A stretch of DNA of 64,000 bases from Streptomyces megasporus. GTDB lineage: Bacteria; Actinomycetota; Actinomycetes; Streptomycetales; Streptomycetaceae. Shown piece after piece: positions 53,137-62,570 of the stretch (the first letter of the stretch is position 1; each line of letters begins with the position of its first letter). The position numbers were made by a program, and so were the translations under genes. The notes beneath the pieces are model-generated. The model had not been told where the DNA came from. It searched no databases and saw only the letters and a program-made list of their open reading frames with translations. Where the stretch lies: the NCBI RefSeq assembly GCF_000718985.1, contig NZ_JODL01000007.1, positions 104,166 through 168,165 of the forward strand, in the 5' to 3' direction.

Positions 53137-56100
53137 CAGAACTCCTCCGCGAAGATGCGCACCTGCTCGATCACCGCGGCAGGGGTTCGGTCCAGGCTGT
53201 AGGAGTCGGCGAAGGCGATCCTGGCGGCGAGATCACTGCTGCGGACCTCGTGGCGCAGGGCCTGGAGCCGTTCGTTCTCGCACTCGTCGCCGGCGGACTC
53301 CAGCGGATGCTTGACGGCGACCGCGACGGGCTCGCCGGTGAAGTCCGACGTGAAGAGCGCCACCGGGCCGGCGGCGGTCTCCTTGAGGCTGACGGTGGGC
53401 TCCTCGTCCGCCCAACCCTTCAGCAGGACGGCGTGCTCGTCCGGGTCGATCCGCAGTGTCCGGCCGCGCAGGGCGTCGGTCAGGTCGCGGGCGAGCCGCC
53501 AGTCGTACAGCGGGTGGAGGCGCATGTTGGAGTAGTCGCGCAGGCAGGCGTAGCAGGAGCTGCGGCAGTTCCGCGCATGGTGGTCGGCCTCCAGGTCGTG
53601 CACGTAGCGGTCGACCGCCTGGAGGAACTCCTCGATGTGCTCCTCCGAACCGAGGTGGGTGCTGAAGCCCGCACCGTTGTCGAGGCTGTCCGCCAGGTAG
53701 GCCATGACGGGAGCGGCCACCGGGGCGTCCGAGCCGTGGATGCCGCTGAGGAGTTCCTCCGGCTGCACGTCCAGGTGGGGGGCGGCGGCACGGCGCAGCA
53801 GGGCCGCCAGCGAGTACCAGGCGGCGCGCCGGCCGTGGTAGGCCTCGGGGAAGCCGCCGACCTGCTGGGACTTCGAGATGTCGAAGCGGAGGCCCCGGCT
53901 CGTGTCGATGGCACCCTTGGCTCCGACGAAGAGCATGTCGGTGTGCTGGGTGGCGCCGAGGGCGATCTCCAGGTCGGCTTCCGCCTTGGGGTGGTCCAGG
54001 GCGAGGTATCCGCGCCATGAGCCGGTGTTCTTGACGAACCGGAAGAGCTTTCCGCCGTTGGTGTTGACGATGTAGCGGTCGCCGCTGCCGGTGTGGACGA
54101 CCATCCAGTCGTCGGCGGCACGGTGAATGCGCGGGGCGGTCTTCTCCAGGTCGGTGGCGGTCCGTGCGCTGGTGGCGTTCGAGCCGACCTCCCGGTAGCC
54201 GTCGTAGTCCCGTGCTTCGCGGGCGGCCCGGAAACCCGCGGGTTCCCGGAAGGGGACGGCCCTGTGGTACTTGCTCTCCGCGCCGCAGGCGGGGCAGGTG
54301 CCGGCGCTCCCGGTTTCCGGGTCGACGACGGCCTGCGGATCCACATGGGAGCAGATCCGGCACATGGCGACCAGTTGCTCCGGTCCGAACGGGTCCTCGA
54401 CGGCCTGTACTCCGCGTCCGCTCGGGACGAGGGAGACCACTCCGTTGGAGCGGAGCAGGCGGCCGTCCTGCGGGGTTTCGCTGCCCGGTGCGAACTTGCT
54501 GAGGGCGACGGCCAGATCGCGGTTGACGGAGTCGGCCGGCGGCCAGGGGAAGGTCTTCTGCGGGATGCTCCGGTAGAGGAGGCGGGAGCGGGTCGGGAAG
54601 CCGAACATGGGCAGGAGACCCGCCTCTGCCAGACGCTGGCTGAGGTCGGAGTGGCCGACCGTCCGGGCTGCCACCTCGTCGACCTGGCCGAGGAGTTCGT
54701 CGACGGCGGCCACCGGATCGATGGCTGCGATGTTCTCCGGTGTTCCGGCCTGGAGGGCGGCGGCAGCGGCTCTGACGCGGTCCGGGTGCTCGGCGATCCA
54801 GCGGCGGACGGCGCCGCGGTGCGTCGGCCAGTCGGCGGCGAGGCCGAACTGCCCGTGGACGTTGGTCGTCATGTCCGGCCCCTTCCGGGGGTCCTCCGGC
54901 TGCAGGGGCTCGAAGGCCTGGCGCAGGACCTCTCCCAGCAGGACCCGCCGGAAGACGGAAACCATGCCGAGGACCAGGTAGGGCGGCGGAGTCGGATCGT
55001 TGGTGATGGCTTCCGGACGGGCGAAGTAATGCTCGTCGTGACTGCGACCGCGGCAGACGGTGAGGGCCACGGCGACCGGGCTGTTGCGTCGGCCGGCGCG
55101 CCCCACCCGCTGTTGGTAGTTGAAGCGGGTGGGCGGCATGTTGGCCATGATCACGGTGTTGAGGGGACCGATGTCGACACCGGCCTCCATGGTCGTGGTC
55201 ACGGAGAGCAGCTCCAGGCCGTCCGCCTGCGGAACGTCGTCGTCACCGAGGAAGACGTCCTGGAAGAGACCCTGCCGGCGCTGGGCCTCCAGCCGGTCCG
55301 TCTGGCCGGTCAGCTCCGCGGTGCGCAGGGGGAAGTCGCCGGTGCGGTGGGCGGCCTTCCACGCGTAGTAGTCGTCTTCGAGGACTCCGCTGTACCGCTG
55401 GGGCGCGGCGGGCAGCGGGGTCAGGCACTTGGTGCACAGCCCCGCGCCCGGGTGGAGGTGCGGACGGTGGCAGGAACGGCACGTCCAGGTCTTGTTCTCG
55501 CCGGGGCGGAGGGCCACCTTCTCCGGCTTGATGACGTAGTCGACCACGGCATCCTTCCAGACGCCGAGCACCCGGTCCTCGATCGCCCGCACATCGGTGC
55601 CCTGGCGTTCGGCGAGCTGTTTCCAGAAACGCTTCAGAGGCGCGGGGGGCCCCTGCAGGGGGCCGCGGATCCGGGTGAAGCGCCGCATCAGGCCGAGGAC
55701 CCGCAGACTGGCGCGCGCCACGGCCAGGTCGCTGTCCGGGCCGGTCTCCAGGGGCGAGCGGTCGTCGCGCAGGCAGAGCCAGCCGAGTCCGAGCGATTCG
55801 AAGTCACGGCCGCCGCCGGAGAAGAGGCTTCCGATGGTCTCGAGGCGGAGGCGGGAGCGGATGCGGTTGAGCAGTTCCTCCTGCGCCTGGGTGTCCACCA
55901 CCGCTTCCCGGTCCCGCTCCCAGTTGTAGAGCGTGGTCCAGGGCTGCCCGGCCGAGGTCTGCTGGAGCGAGGCCGCGGGACCGGCGGGGTTGGTGCCGTA
56001 CTTCAGCAGCATGCCTTCGAGGTCGGAGGCGAGGTCGTCCAGGGAGGGCAGTTCGGAGAACTTCCGCTCCAGCTCGGGCAGGAGTTCCGGTTCCGCGTCA

Positions 56101-58598
56101 AGGTCGTCGGCAAGGATCGCCTTCAGGCGCCCCCAGCCCGCCGGGTCGCGGTCCCGCAGCCGTTCCATGGCGGCACGGGCGCCGGCACGGTCGATCGGCT
56201 CCCCCGCGTAGTGGGCCTTCACCAACTGAAGGTCTCCGAACGGATCCCCCTGGCTCTCGACTGCCTGGGCGCTGAGCAGGCGGAGAAGGTCCTGGTAGTG
56301 GCGGAGGGCGAGGCCGCTGGCGAGCTCGGAGGCGTCGTCGCGGCTGTCGGAGAAGGCGATCGCCTTGCGTTGACCGTCGGGAAGGTGGCCGAGGGCTTCG
56401 GTCACCAGCACCTGGTTGATCTTGTAGAAACCGGTGCGCATCCGCCGGACCGGGGCGTTGCGCAGCCGGTCGGGGGATTCCAGCGGGATGAAGCGGCCGT
56501 CCCTGTCGTACTTGATCTCCCAGTCGTCGCCGCAGGCGGGGCAGCGGGTGGGGAAGGGCTGCAGCCGGGCCGGGTCGTAGGCCGGCTTCTTGCTCTCCTT
56601 GTCCAAGGGCACGGAGATGTGGAACGACCATCCGGTGTGCTGGACGTCCCGGTTCTCCAGGCGGCCGGTGGCGGGTTGGTAGGCGCTGCGGCGGAACTCG
56701 AACTCGACCTGCGGCCCACCGTCGGACAGGCCCGCGTGCCAGCCGGGGTCGTCGAGGCCGAGGCCCTTGGTGCGCGGCCAGTACACGACGTAGTTCGCCG
56801 CCGTGGGTGCGCCACTGGCCTCGTCGGGGAGCAGGTCCAGGTCCGGGAAGTCGGTGTGGAGGGCACCGGTGAACCTACGCCGCCGGGTGTCCTTGGGGCT
56901 GGCGTACCCGCCGAGCATGAGGTCGCCGCAGGCCTGGCAGGAAAGGAGCTCCAGTACGCGGGCGCCGCAGGTGCAGCGGGAGGTGGGCTCGGCGAAGAGC
57001 CGTCCGACCCGTCGTTCGGGGCCGTGCTCCACGGGGATGTCGGGGCAGTTCGGGTCGGAGCAGGCCCAGATGCCCTCGATGTTCCGGAAGAAGAAGTGCG
57101 CGCGGAGCTGGGGAAGTTCGGGGTCCTGTGCGGAGCCGAGTGTGCGCAGCACGCCGTGGAGAGCGTCCTGGCGCTGTTCCTCGGGGACGCCCGGGAAGAG
57201 GTTCTTCGCCAGTTCGGGGGCGGGCAGAGCACGAGGTCTGCCGCCGGGAGTGAGTGCGCGCTGGAGCGCCGGGCCGAGGCCGGTCTCGCGGGCCAAGGCG
57301 ACGGCCTCGTCCTGGGTGACGGGGGATTTCGCGGCCTGCGCGAGGCGTTCGGTGTGTGCGGCCAGGTCGCCCCCGCCGCGGATCTCCTTCGCCTTTCCGG
57401 GGATGATCACGCGCCGGGCGCCGGGCAGGGCGAAGAACCCGTCGAGGAACTCGTCGTCCCGACCGGCCTCCAGGGATGCGGAGGCGGCGAGCACGCGCAG
57501 CTTCTCGGGGTTGTCGAGGCCGAGACGGTGGCGGAGGTTGCGCAACAGGTAGGCCACCTCGGTGCCGGCCGTGCCGCGGTACATGTGGAGCTCGTCGAGG
57601 ATCAGGGTGAAGCGGGCGTCGGGGGTCTCCTCCAGCCACTTCCTCGTGGCGCTGAAGATGTGCTCCTCCTGTTTGCGGAGCAGCATGATGTTCAGCATCG
57701 AGTAGTTGGTGACCATGATGTCCGGCGGCGCGGCCTGCATGTCCCAGCGGGTGTGCATCTCCGCTCCGCCGAGGCGCGGGATGAAGGGCCGCAGTTCCTC
57801 GTCGAGCTTCTCGTCGGCCTTGCGCTGTCGTTCCTGGACTTCCCGCAGGTACTGCCGGAGACGGAAGTTCGCCGGTCTGGAGTCGCGGCTGCCGGAGACG
57901 GGGGTGGCTCCGGTGTAACGGCCGAAGTAGAAGCGGTGACCGTTGCGCTTCCGGTCCAGCCATGCGTGGGCCTCGCGGCTGTCCAGCGACTTCCGGAGCC
58001 GGACCAGTTGGTCGTCGGCGAGGGCGTTGGTGGGGTAGAGGATCAGCACGCGCAGGGCGGCGGGGTGCCCGTGCTCGCCCTGTCGGCTGGGCACGTGGTC
58101 GCCGTCTGCCTGCCACCACTCCCGCTGCACCGCACGGGTGCCCTGCCAGTGGGCGGACTCGGCGACCAGGTCGGCGAGGACCGGCAGCAGGAAGGACTCC
58201 GTCTTGCCGGAACCGGTGCCCGCGGTGACCACGAAGTCCTTGCCCTCGCAGGCGGCGACCAGGGCGTCGTGCTGGTGCTGGTAGAGGCTGGTCACTCCGT
58301 CGGGGAGCGTGAATCGGGCGAACTCGGCCGCGTCGGGGTGCGCCCCCGCTTCGGCGAAGGACTCCGCGATGCCGATGCCCTGGGAGGCGTACTGCGGACG
58401 CAGCTCGATCAGGGGGTCGCGCCAGGCCCCGTTGTCCCGGTCCAGCAGGTTGCGCCGTTCCTCCATGACGGAACGGTCGTCGACGCCGAACGGGGTGTCG
58501 TAGTAGCGGAAGAGCGCGCCGCGCAAGTCGTTGAACGTGCCCATGACGTCCTGGACATCGGTGTTCGTCACCGCCGCTGTCTGCTGTTCGACGCTCAC
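53136..58598 (-). CDS. Giant zinc-rich DEAD/DEAH helicase with DUF1998/MZB C-terminus
   Basis: The protein has 1,820 residues from a GTG in a GTGA overlap. The helicase N-half has Walker A TAGTGSGKTES near 122, DELH near 333 and SASLE as motif III-like. The C-half has TTTMEAGVDIG and FNYQQRVGRAGRR near 1133-1170. Inserted are several cysteine clusters: CSDPNCP (~512), CTCG and CQACG (~537-554), CPACGDD (~686), CRSCH and CTKC (~1037-1056), CRICS and CPACG (~1412-1440). The C-terminus has CRSSCYACLRDY (~1680), the DUF1998/MZB zinc domain known from MrfA, DISARM DrmB and Druantia DruE. It probably translocates on DNA using ATP. It is the core of the operon. Confidence 0.92.
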   Translation of the reverse strand: MSVEQQTAAVTNTDVQDVMGTFNDLRGALFRYYDTPFGVDDRSVMEERRNLLDRDNGAWRDPLIELRPQYASQGIGIAESFAEAGAHPDAAEFARFTLPDGVTSLYQHQHDALVAACEGKDFVVTAGTGSGKTESFLLPVLADLVAESAHWQGTRAVQREWWQADGDHVPSRQGEHGHPAALRVLILYPTNALADDQLVRLRKSLDSREAHAWLDRKRNGHRFYFGRYTGATPVSGSRDSRPANFRLRQYLREVQERQRKADEKLDEELRPFIPRLGGAEMHTRWDMQAAPPDIMVTNYSMLNIMLLRKQEEHIFSATRKWLEETPDARFTLILDELHMYRGTAGTEVAYLLRNLRHRLGLDNPEKLRVLAASASLEAGRDDEFLDGFFALPGARRVIIPGKAKEIRGGGDLAAHTERLAQAAKSPVTQDEAVALARETGLGPALQRALTPGGRPRALPAPELAKNLFPGVPEEQRQDALHGVLRTLGSAQDPELPQLRAHFFFRNIEGIWACSDPNCPDIPVEHGPERRVGRLFAEPTSRCTCGARVLELLSCQACGDLMLGGYASPKDTRRRRFTGALHTDFPDLDLLPDEASGAPTAANYVVYWPRTKGLGLDDPGWHAGLSDGGPQVEFEFRRSAYQPATGRLENRDVQHTGWSFHISVPLDKESKKPAYDPARLQPFPTRCPACGDDWEIKYDRDGRFIPLESPDRLRNAPVRRMRTGFYKINQVLVTEALGHLPDGQRKAIAFSDSRDDASELASGLALRHYQDLLRLLSAQAVESQGDPFGDLQLVKAHYAGEPIDRAGARAAMERLRDRDPAGWGRLKAILADDLDAEPELLPELERKFSELPSLDDLASDLEGMLLKYGTNPAGPAASLQQTSAGQPWTTLYNWERDREAVVDTQAQEELLNRIRSRLRLETIGSLFSGGGRDFESLGLGWLCLRDDRSPLETGPDSDLAVARASLRVLGLMRRFTRIRGPLQGPPAPLKRFWKQLAERQGTDVRAIEDRVLGVWKDAVVDYVIKPEKVALRPGENKTWTCRSCHRPHLHPGAGLCTKCLTPLPAAPQRYSGVLEDDYYAWKAAHRTGDFPLRTAELTGQTDRLEAQRRQGLFQDVFLGDDDVPQADGLELLSVTTTMEAGVDIGPLNTVIMANMPPTRFNYQQRVGRAGRRNSPVAVALTVCRGRSHDEHYFARPEAITNDPTPPPYLVLGMVSVFRRVLLGEVLRQAFEPLQPEDPRKGPDMTTNVHGQFGLAADWPTHRGAVRRWIAEHPDRVRAAAAALQAGTPENIAAIDPVAAVDELLGQVDEVAARTVGHSDLSQRLAEAGLLPMFGFPTRSRLLYRSIPQKTFPWPPADSVNRDLAVALSKFAPGSETPQDGRLLRSNGVVSLVPSGRGVQAVEDPFGPEQLVAMCRICSHVDPQAVVDPETGSAGTCPACGAESKYHRAVPFREPAGFRAAREARDYDGYREVGSNATSARTATDLEKTAPRIHRAADDWMVVHTGSGDRYIVNTNGGKLFRFVKNTGSWRGYLALDHPKAEADLEIALGATQHTDMLFVGAKGAIDTSRGLRFDISKSQQVGGFPEAYHGRRAAWYSLAALLRRAAAPHLDVQPEELLSGIHGSDAPVAAPVMAYLADSLDNGAGFSTHLGSEEHIEEFLQAVDRYVHDLEADHHARNCRSSCYACLRDYSNMRLHPLYDWRLARDLTDALRGRTLRIDPDEHAVLLKGWADEEPTVSLKETAAGPVALFTSDFTGEPVAVAVKHPLESAGDECENERLQALRHEVRSSDLAARIAFADSYSLDRTPAAVIEQVRIFAEEF

Positions 58599-59587
58599 TT
58601 GGTCCTCCCGCCGGTGGCCGCCACCGGTCGCGGCATGATCTCCAGGTTCTGTTGCAGCGAGGCGGCGATCGCCTCGGCGAGCGCCCTCGGCACGTTGTCG
58701 TACGCGCGGATTTGCGTCTGCTTGCCCACCGAGGGCGGGAAGCCGCTGCACAGGACGGCCGCGCGCTCGTGCAGGGCGGGCAGGGGCGCGTACCGGTCGA
58801 CGAAGAGTCGGCCGACGCCGGCACGGCCCTTGCCGGATTCCGGCCGCCAGCGCATCGCGCCGGTGCGGTGGCGGGCGAGCTCCAGGTAGACCCCCGTCTC
58901 GCGTTCCACCGCGTGGAAGACGCCGTTGCGGCGGACGCGGGTCAGGCGTGCGTAGTCGGCTCCGCGCCAGCGGTACAGGCCGTCCTCGTCGTCCGTCTCC
59001 ACAGGGACGAACCGCTGGAGGCGCAGATCGTACTTCTCCAGCGTGTTGGCGGTGCTCCCGCCGGGCGGCGCGGCCTCGGGGCCCAGAGCCGCCTGCGGAA
59101 GCAGCTCCATCATCTGCAGGGCGGCGCAGGGCACATAGCGGACCCCGAGCAGCTCGGCGGCTTCCTGAAGGGTCCGCAGATCCTCGTACTGGAACAGGAG
59201 GGTGTCGGGCAGCGGCGCCTCACCGGCCTCCGGCCGGTGAGGGACGGTGATCAGCTCCATCCACTCCTGTGCCGCCTCCTCGACGCGCGCGCTGATCCGC
59301 GCGGTGCGCGCGCCGGTCAGCAGCGCGAGGCCGTCCGCGTGGGGCAGTCGGGTCAGCACCGGCGGGGCCACCGACCATCGGTCGGCGCGTGAGTCCACGT
59401 CGATGAAGCCGAGGGCGGCGGCATTGCGCATCCAGACCCAGTCGGCGTACTCCTTCAGTTCCAGACCCCACGCCCTGGCCTGGCTGCGGATACCGTCGCG
59501 CAGTGCGGACGCCCTGCCGCTGCGGCTCTCGCTCAGCCAGCGCAGGAGGATCCCGCCGAACTCACTGCTGCTCATCGATCCCGTCAT
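58595..59587 (-). CDS. Unrecognised operon protein, probable helicase partner (330 aa)
   Basis: The protein has 330 residues from the ATG at 59587 (MTGSMSSSEFGG); the second Met at 59575 is an alternative. The N-terminus looks helical, possibly a winged helix (LKEYADWVWMRNAAALGFI). The middle contains LLFQYEDLRTLQEAAELLG. The C-terminal part is beta-rich with a conserved-looking RNGVFHAVERETGVYLELARH. No known catalytic motif is seen. It overlaps the upstream gene by ATGA and the helicase by GTGA, so it is made in step with both and is likely a subunit of the same complex. Confidence 0.8.
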   Translation of the reverse strand: MTGSMSSSEFGGILLRWLSESRSGRASALRDGIRSQARAWGLELKEYADWVWMRNAAALGFIDVDSRADRWSVAPPVLTRLPHADGLALLTGARTARISARVEEAAQEWMELITVPHRPEAGEAPLPDTLLFQYEDLRTLQEAAELLGVRYVPCAALQMMELLPQAALGPEAAPPGGSTANTLEKYDLRLQRFVPVETDDEDGLYRWRGADYARLTRVRRNGVFHAVERETGVYLELARHRTGAMRWRPESGKGRAGVGRLFVDRYAPLPALHERAAVLCSGFPPSVGKQTQIRAYDNVPRALAEAIAASLQQNLEIMPRPVAATGGRTK

Positions 59588-61644
59588 CGATCCAGCTCCT
59601 TCGCTGCCTGCACGTACTCGGCCCACGAGGGCTCGACGGATGCCTGCTGGGCGTTGAGGACGGCGCGGGCCCATGCCCGCGGGTTGCCTGCGCCCTTCGG
59701 CTTCGGCGTTCCGGGGTTCACCGGGCGTCCCTTCCAGCGTCCGCTCCGGCGCTCCAGGAGCCAGCCGCCGATGCCGTGGAAGTCGGCCTCGAAGCGGAGC
59801 GGGTCGGGGGTGTCGGGGAGACGTTCCGTCCACCAGTCCGGTCGCTCCGGGGCCTCCAACGTCCACAGCCGCCCGTCGGCCGCCGCGAACAGCACCTCGT
59901 CCGCGTCCCGGCGGCACAGCTCCATGACGACCGCCGCGTCTTGGGTGGTGGCGCTCGTGCAGTCGGCGCCGGTGATGCCGGTCGGCAGGGTTTGCTCGTC
60001 GAGGAGGGAGGGCGACGCCGAGGCCTTGCCGTCCACGACGGTGAAGCCGCAGACCTTGGTCGTCTCCGGCTCGACGACGACCTGGTCCGCGGTGGTGAAG
60101 CGGATCTCCGCGCCCGCGAAGCTCACTGTGTGACGGCCGGGCTCCAGTCGGAGCCCGGCCAGGGGGACGGGGCGGCCCGCGGCGATCGCCTTCCCGAGCT
60201 CGGGCCGCTCCTTCCCGTCGACCAGAAGGGTGCTCGTGCTCTCCGCGGCGTCCGGGAGGACCACCTGGGGCTCGCCTCCCCGCAGGTACAAGTGGGAATG
60301 GGGCGAGGGTGCGAGCTTCAGTCCGCCCTCGAGGCGGAGCTTGAACTGGGCCGGGGGTTGCAGGAGGCCGACTGCGCCCTGGACGTCCTTCAGCGCCCGG
60401 CGCAGGGTGACCGCGTCGTCGAAGGTGACAGGCTTGTGGAGGGACCAGCCCTGCGGCACCCAGGACAGCTTGCCGGTGTCGGCGCTCCGGCCCGTGGTCG
60501 CGGCTTTGTCCAGCAGTCGCCGCACGTCCCGCTGCGCGGTCGGGGCGGCGAGCACCACGTGTGCCTCTCCCGGGCGGAAGCCGTCGGTGTCGGTCCAGAC
60601 GCCGAGTACGTCGTCCCGTGCGAGCACCAGGACGGAGCAGGAGGGGCGGCTGAGCACCAGGTTGTCCCCGTCGCGGCGGATGCCCCCGGTGAGGGTGTCC
60701 GCGCTCGGGGCGGGCAGGCCCGTCACCTCGTAGTAGGCGGTGTCGCCAAGCTGCTCGAGGACGACGCCGCCCTCGAGCTCGATGCGCTTCTTCCGCTCCG
60801 TGGCCCGCAGGCGCGCCACCCAGCCGAGACGCCCCGCGTCCAGCCGCACCAGGAGTTCCGCCCGGGTGACACCGGTGGGCACCAGCTCGTCCGAACCGTC
60901 CCAGGCTGCGGCGTAGTTGCCGATCAGCCTGGCGAGGAAGGGGCGGAACTCCTCCTCCTGCAGAGCGCTGCGGAAGCTCTTGGAGAAGTGCTGCTCCATG
61001 CCCTGGATCTCGATCTGGGCCAGTAGCGTCTCCCCCGGCAGGGGCCAGGTCGTGCCGTGCTCCCGCAACGACCGGAAGAACTTCGGCATGAAGGACCGGT
61101 CCGCGCCGCTGAGGAGCGCCTGGGACTGGGCGAACCCGATCATGCTGCGGTTGGAGGGCAGGTCGGCGGGGGCGGGAATGGTGCACAGACCCCGCGCGCC
61201 CTTCTGGCTGTGCTGCCAGGAAGCCAGCACCTGCCACATGCGGGAGATGGGCTCGTAGTGGTGGCTGCCCAGTTTTTTCTCGTCGCCGGTCAGCAGCTCG
61301 GAGAAGCGGGCGTGGTAGGCGGTGGCCCGGTGGTTCCGGTCGTTCACCATCCGAGACGCGGCCATCACCGAGCAGGCCAGCAGCGGCAGGAAGGCGGGCA
61401 CGCCGTCCTTGTCCTGCTGCCGCCTGCGCCAGCGGTAGTCCTCCAGCGCGCTGTACGGTTCCGCGCTCCCCAGCCGCAGGAACCTGCCCACGCACCGGGC
61501 GAGGGGCTCCTCCATGCCGTATCCGTGCCTGAGCTCCTGCTCCACGTCGTCGTCGACGTAGAACAGCGTCGGGTGGCCGGCGTGCTGCCGTCCGAAGAAC
61601 TCCTCGGCCAGCACTTCCTGCCATGCCTCGTAAGAATGGTCCAC
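59584..61644 (-). CDS. Unrecognised operon protein, first gene of the helicase-Hsp70 operon (686 aa)
   Basis: The protein has 686 residues from the GTG at 61644 (VDHSYEAWQEVLAEEFFG). The open frame extends further, but upstream residues look non-coding. Residues ~1-240 are helical with an acidic FYVDDDVEQELRHGYG and a His/Trp-rich SHHYEPISRMWQVLASWQH. From ~250 onward the protein is beta-rich with many short strands, suggestive of a binding scaffold. I recognise no family. As the first gene it is the likeliest sensor or recognition subunit, a guess from order only. It overlaps the next gene by ATGA. Confidence 0.8.
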   Translation of the reverse strand: MDHSYEAWQEVLAEEFFGRQHAGHPTLFYVDDDVEQELRHGYGMEEPLARCVGRFLRLGSAEPYSALEDYRWRRRQQDKDGVPAFLPLLACSVMAASRMVNDRNHRATAYHARFSELLTGDEKKLGSHHYEPISRMWQVLASWQHSQKGARGLCTIPAPADLPSNRSMIGFAQSQALLSGADRSFMPKFFRSLREHGTTWPLPGETLLAQIEIQGMEQHFSKSFRSALQEEEFRPFLARLIGNYAAAWDGSDELVPTGVTRAELLVRLDAGRLGWVARLRATERKKRIELEGGVVLEQLGDTAYYEVTGLPAPSADTLTGGIRRDGDNLVLSRPSCSVLVLARDDVLGVWTDTDGFRPGEAHVVLAAPTAQRDVRRLLDKAATTGRSADTGKLSWVPQGWSLHKPVTFDDAVTLRRALKDVQGAVGLLQPPAQFKLRLEGGLKLAPSPHSHLYLRGGEPQVVLPDAAESTSTLLVDGKERPELGKAIAAGRPVPLAGLRLEPGRHTVSFAGAEIRFTTADQVVVEPETTKVCGFTVVDGKASASPSLLDEQTLPTGITGADCTSATTQDAAVVMELCRRDADEVLFAAADGRLWTLEAPERPDWWTERLPDTPDPLRFEADFHGIGGWLLERRSGRWKGRPVNPGTPKPKGAGNPRAWARAVLNAQQASVEPSWAEYVQAAKELDR

Positions 61645-62570
61645 TCTGTCCCCAAAAGAGATGTTCCAATGCCCTCTTCGCGAAATTCCCCGGCATGGAA
61701 CGGTCTTGCGCGTCATCCTCAACCCGCCGCTGAGGACGGGCCACTACCGAACGCCTCTCGGACTCAGTCCTCGGCTGCCACTGCTCGCCGTAACCCCGCG
61801 GCGCGCAGCTCGCAGAGACACCCCACTCGTCCCCCACCGTTTCCACAAGCGTCCGCGGCGGTGCTCGCGCAATCGCCCAAAGATATGGTCATAGCTTCAC
61901 TGAGGGCGGTGCACTCGCAGCGCTCGCAGCTTTCACCACGATCATCCGGACGCGTCGCTCGATGCGCTCTGCAACCAGAGGCTACCCGCGCAGATGATGT
62001 GAGTGGGATGGGGAGTCCGTCAATCGGACAGCCGTCGCGTGGTGCATTCCGGGTACGCGCTTCGAAACGCTGCGACACTTGCCGCCCGCACTCCTTCGGC
62101 GATCGCCCCGGCGTGTGCCGTCCCATCCGTCTGACCTGCCCGGGCACGTGACGCCCCCTGCGCGGTGGTCCCGTCTTCATGTGCGGTTCCCCGCAGAACT
62201 CGCGGCGCTTCCCGGCCATCCCGATCTCCTCGAAGATCCTCTTTATCCACGCCCGAGTGGAGGCGTATTGACCGAAGGCTTCGTTGTACGAGCAGCGCTC
62301 GGTGACGGCGGCGCAAGAACCGCCGGAGCCTTTGGCCGGGTAAATCCCCAGCCGCTCCCCCGTATCCGCGTGTTTCCCGAATTCGCCCAGGCAGTAAGGC
62401 AGTTGCCCGTCAGGCCCTGTGCAGGCGGGCGGGGAAACCGCGGAGGAAGTGCCACGGAGACGGAACATGAGGGGGCGTCGCTCGCTTTCATCCGGAGACG
62501 GGAGGATCGGTTCGGCAGCACGGGGACGGGGAGGCGCGAGGTTCGTCGACTGCCGCCTTTGGCCATGAGC
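61645..62570. other. Upstream region of the six-gene operon, possible decayed gene
   Basis: About 925 bases between the operon start and the RNase H-like gene. A minus-strand frame at 61764-62468 (234 codons) has a plausible stretch (NEAFGQYASTRAWIKRIFEE, GMAGKRREFCG). Its second half is Cys/Arg-rich and shadow-like, and another frame takes over (AGAIAEGVRAASVAAFRSAY). I see no clear gene; a remnant plus the operon promoter is the best reading. Confidence 0.35.

Noticed and set aside
54093..58889. A 1,598-codon plus-strand open frame opposite the helicase.
   Set aside because: It mirrors the helicase codons, lacks motifs and a ribosome site, and breaks the coupled operon; it is an antisense shadow produced by high GC.
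48447..61644. Calling the operon DISARM or Druantia.
   Set aside because: Only the helicase-DUF1998 core is shared; the DISARM methylase, DrmC and the other Druantia genes are not seen.
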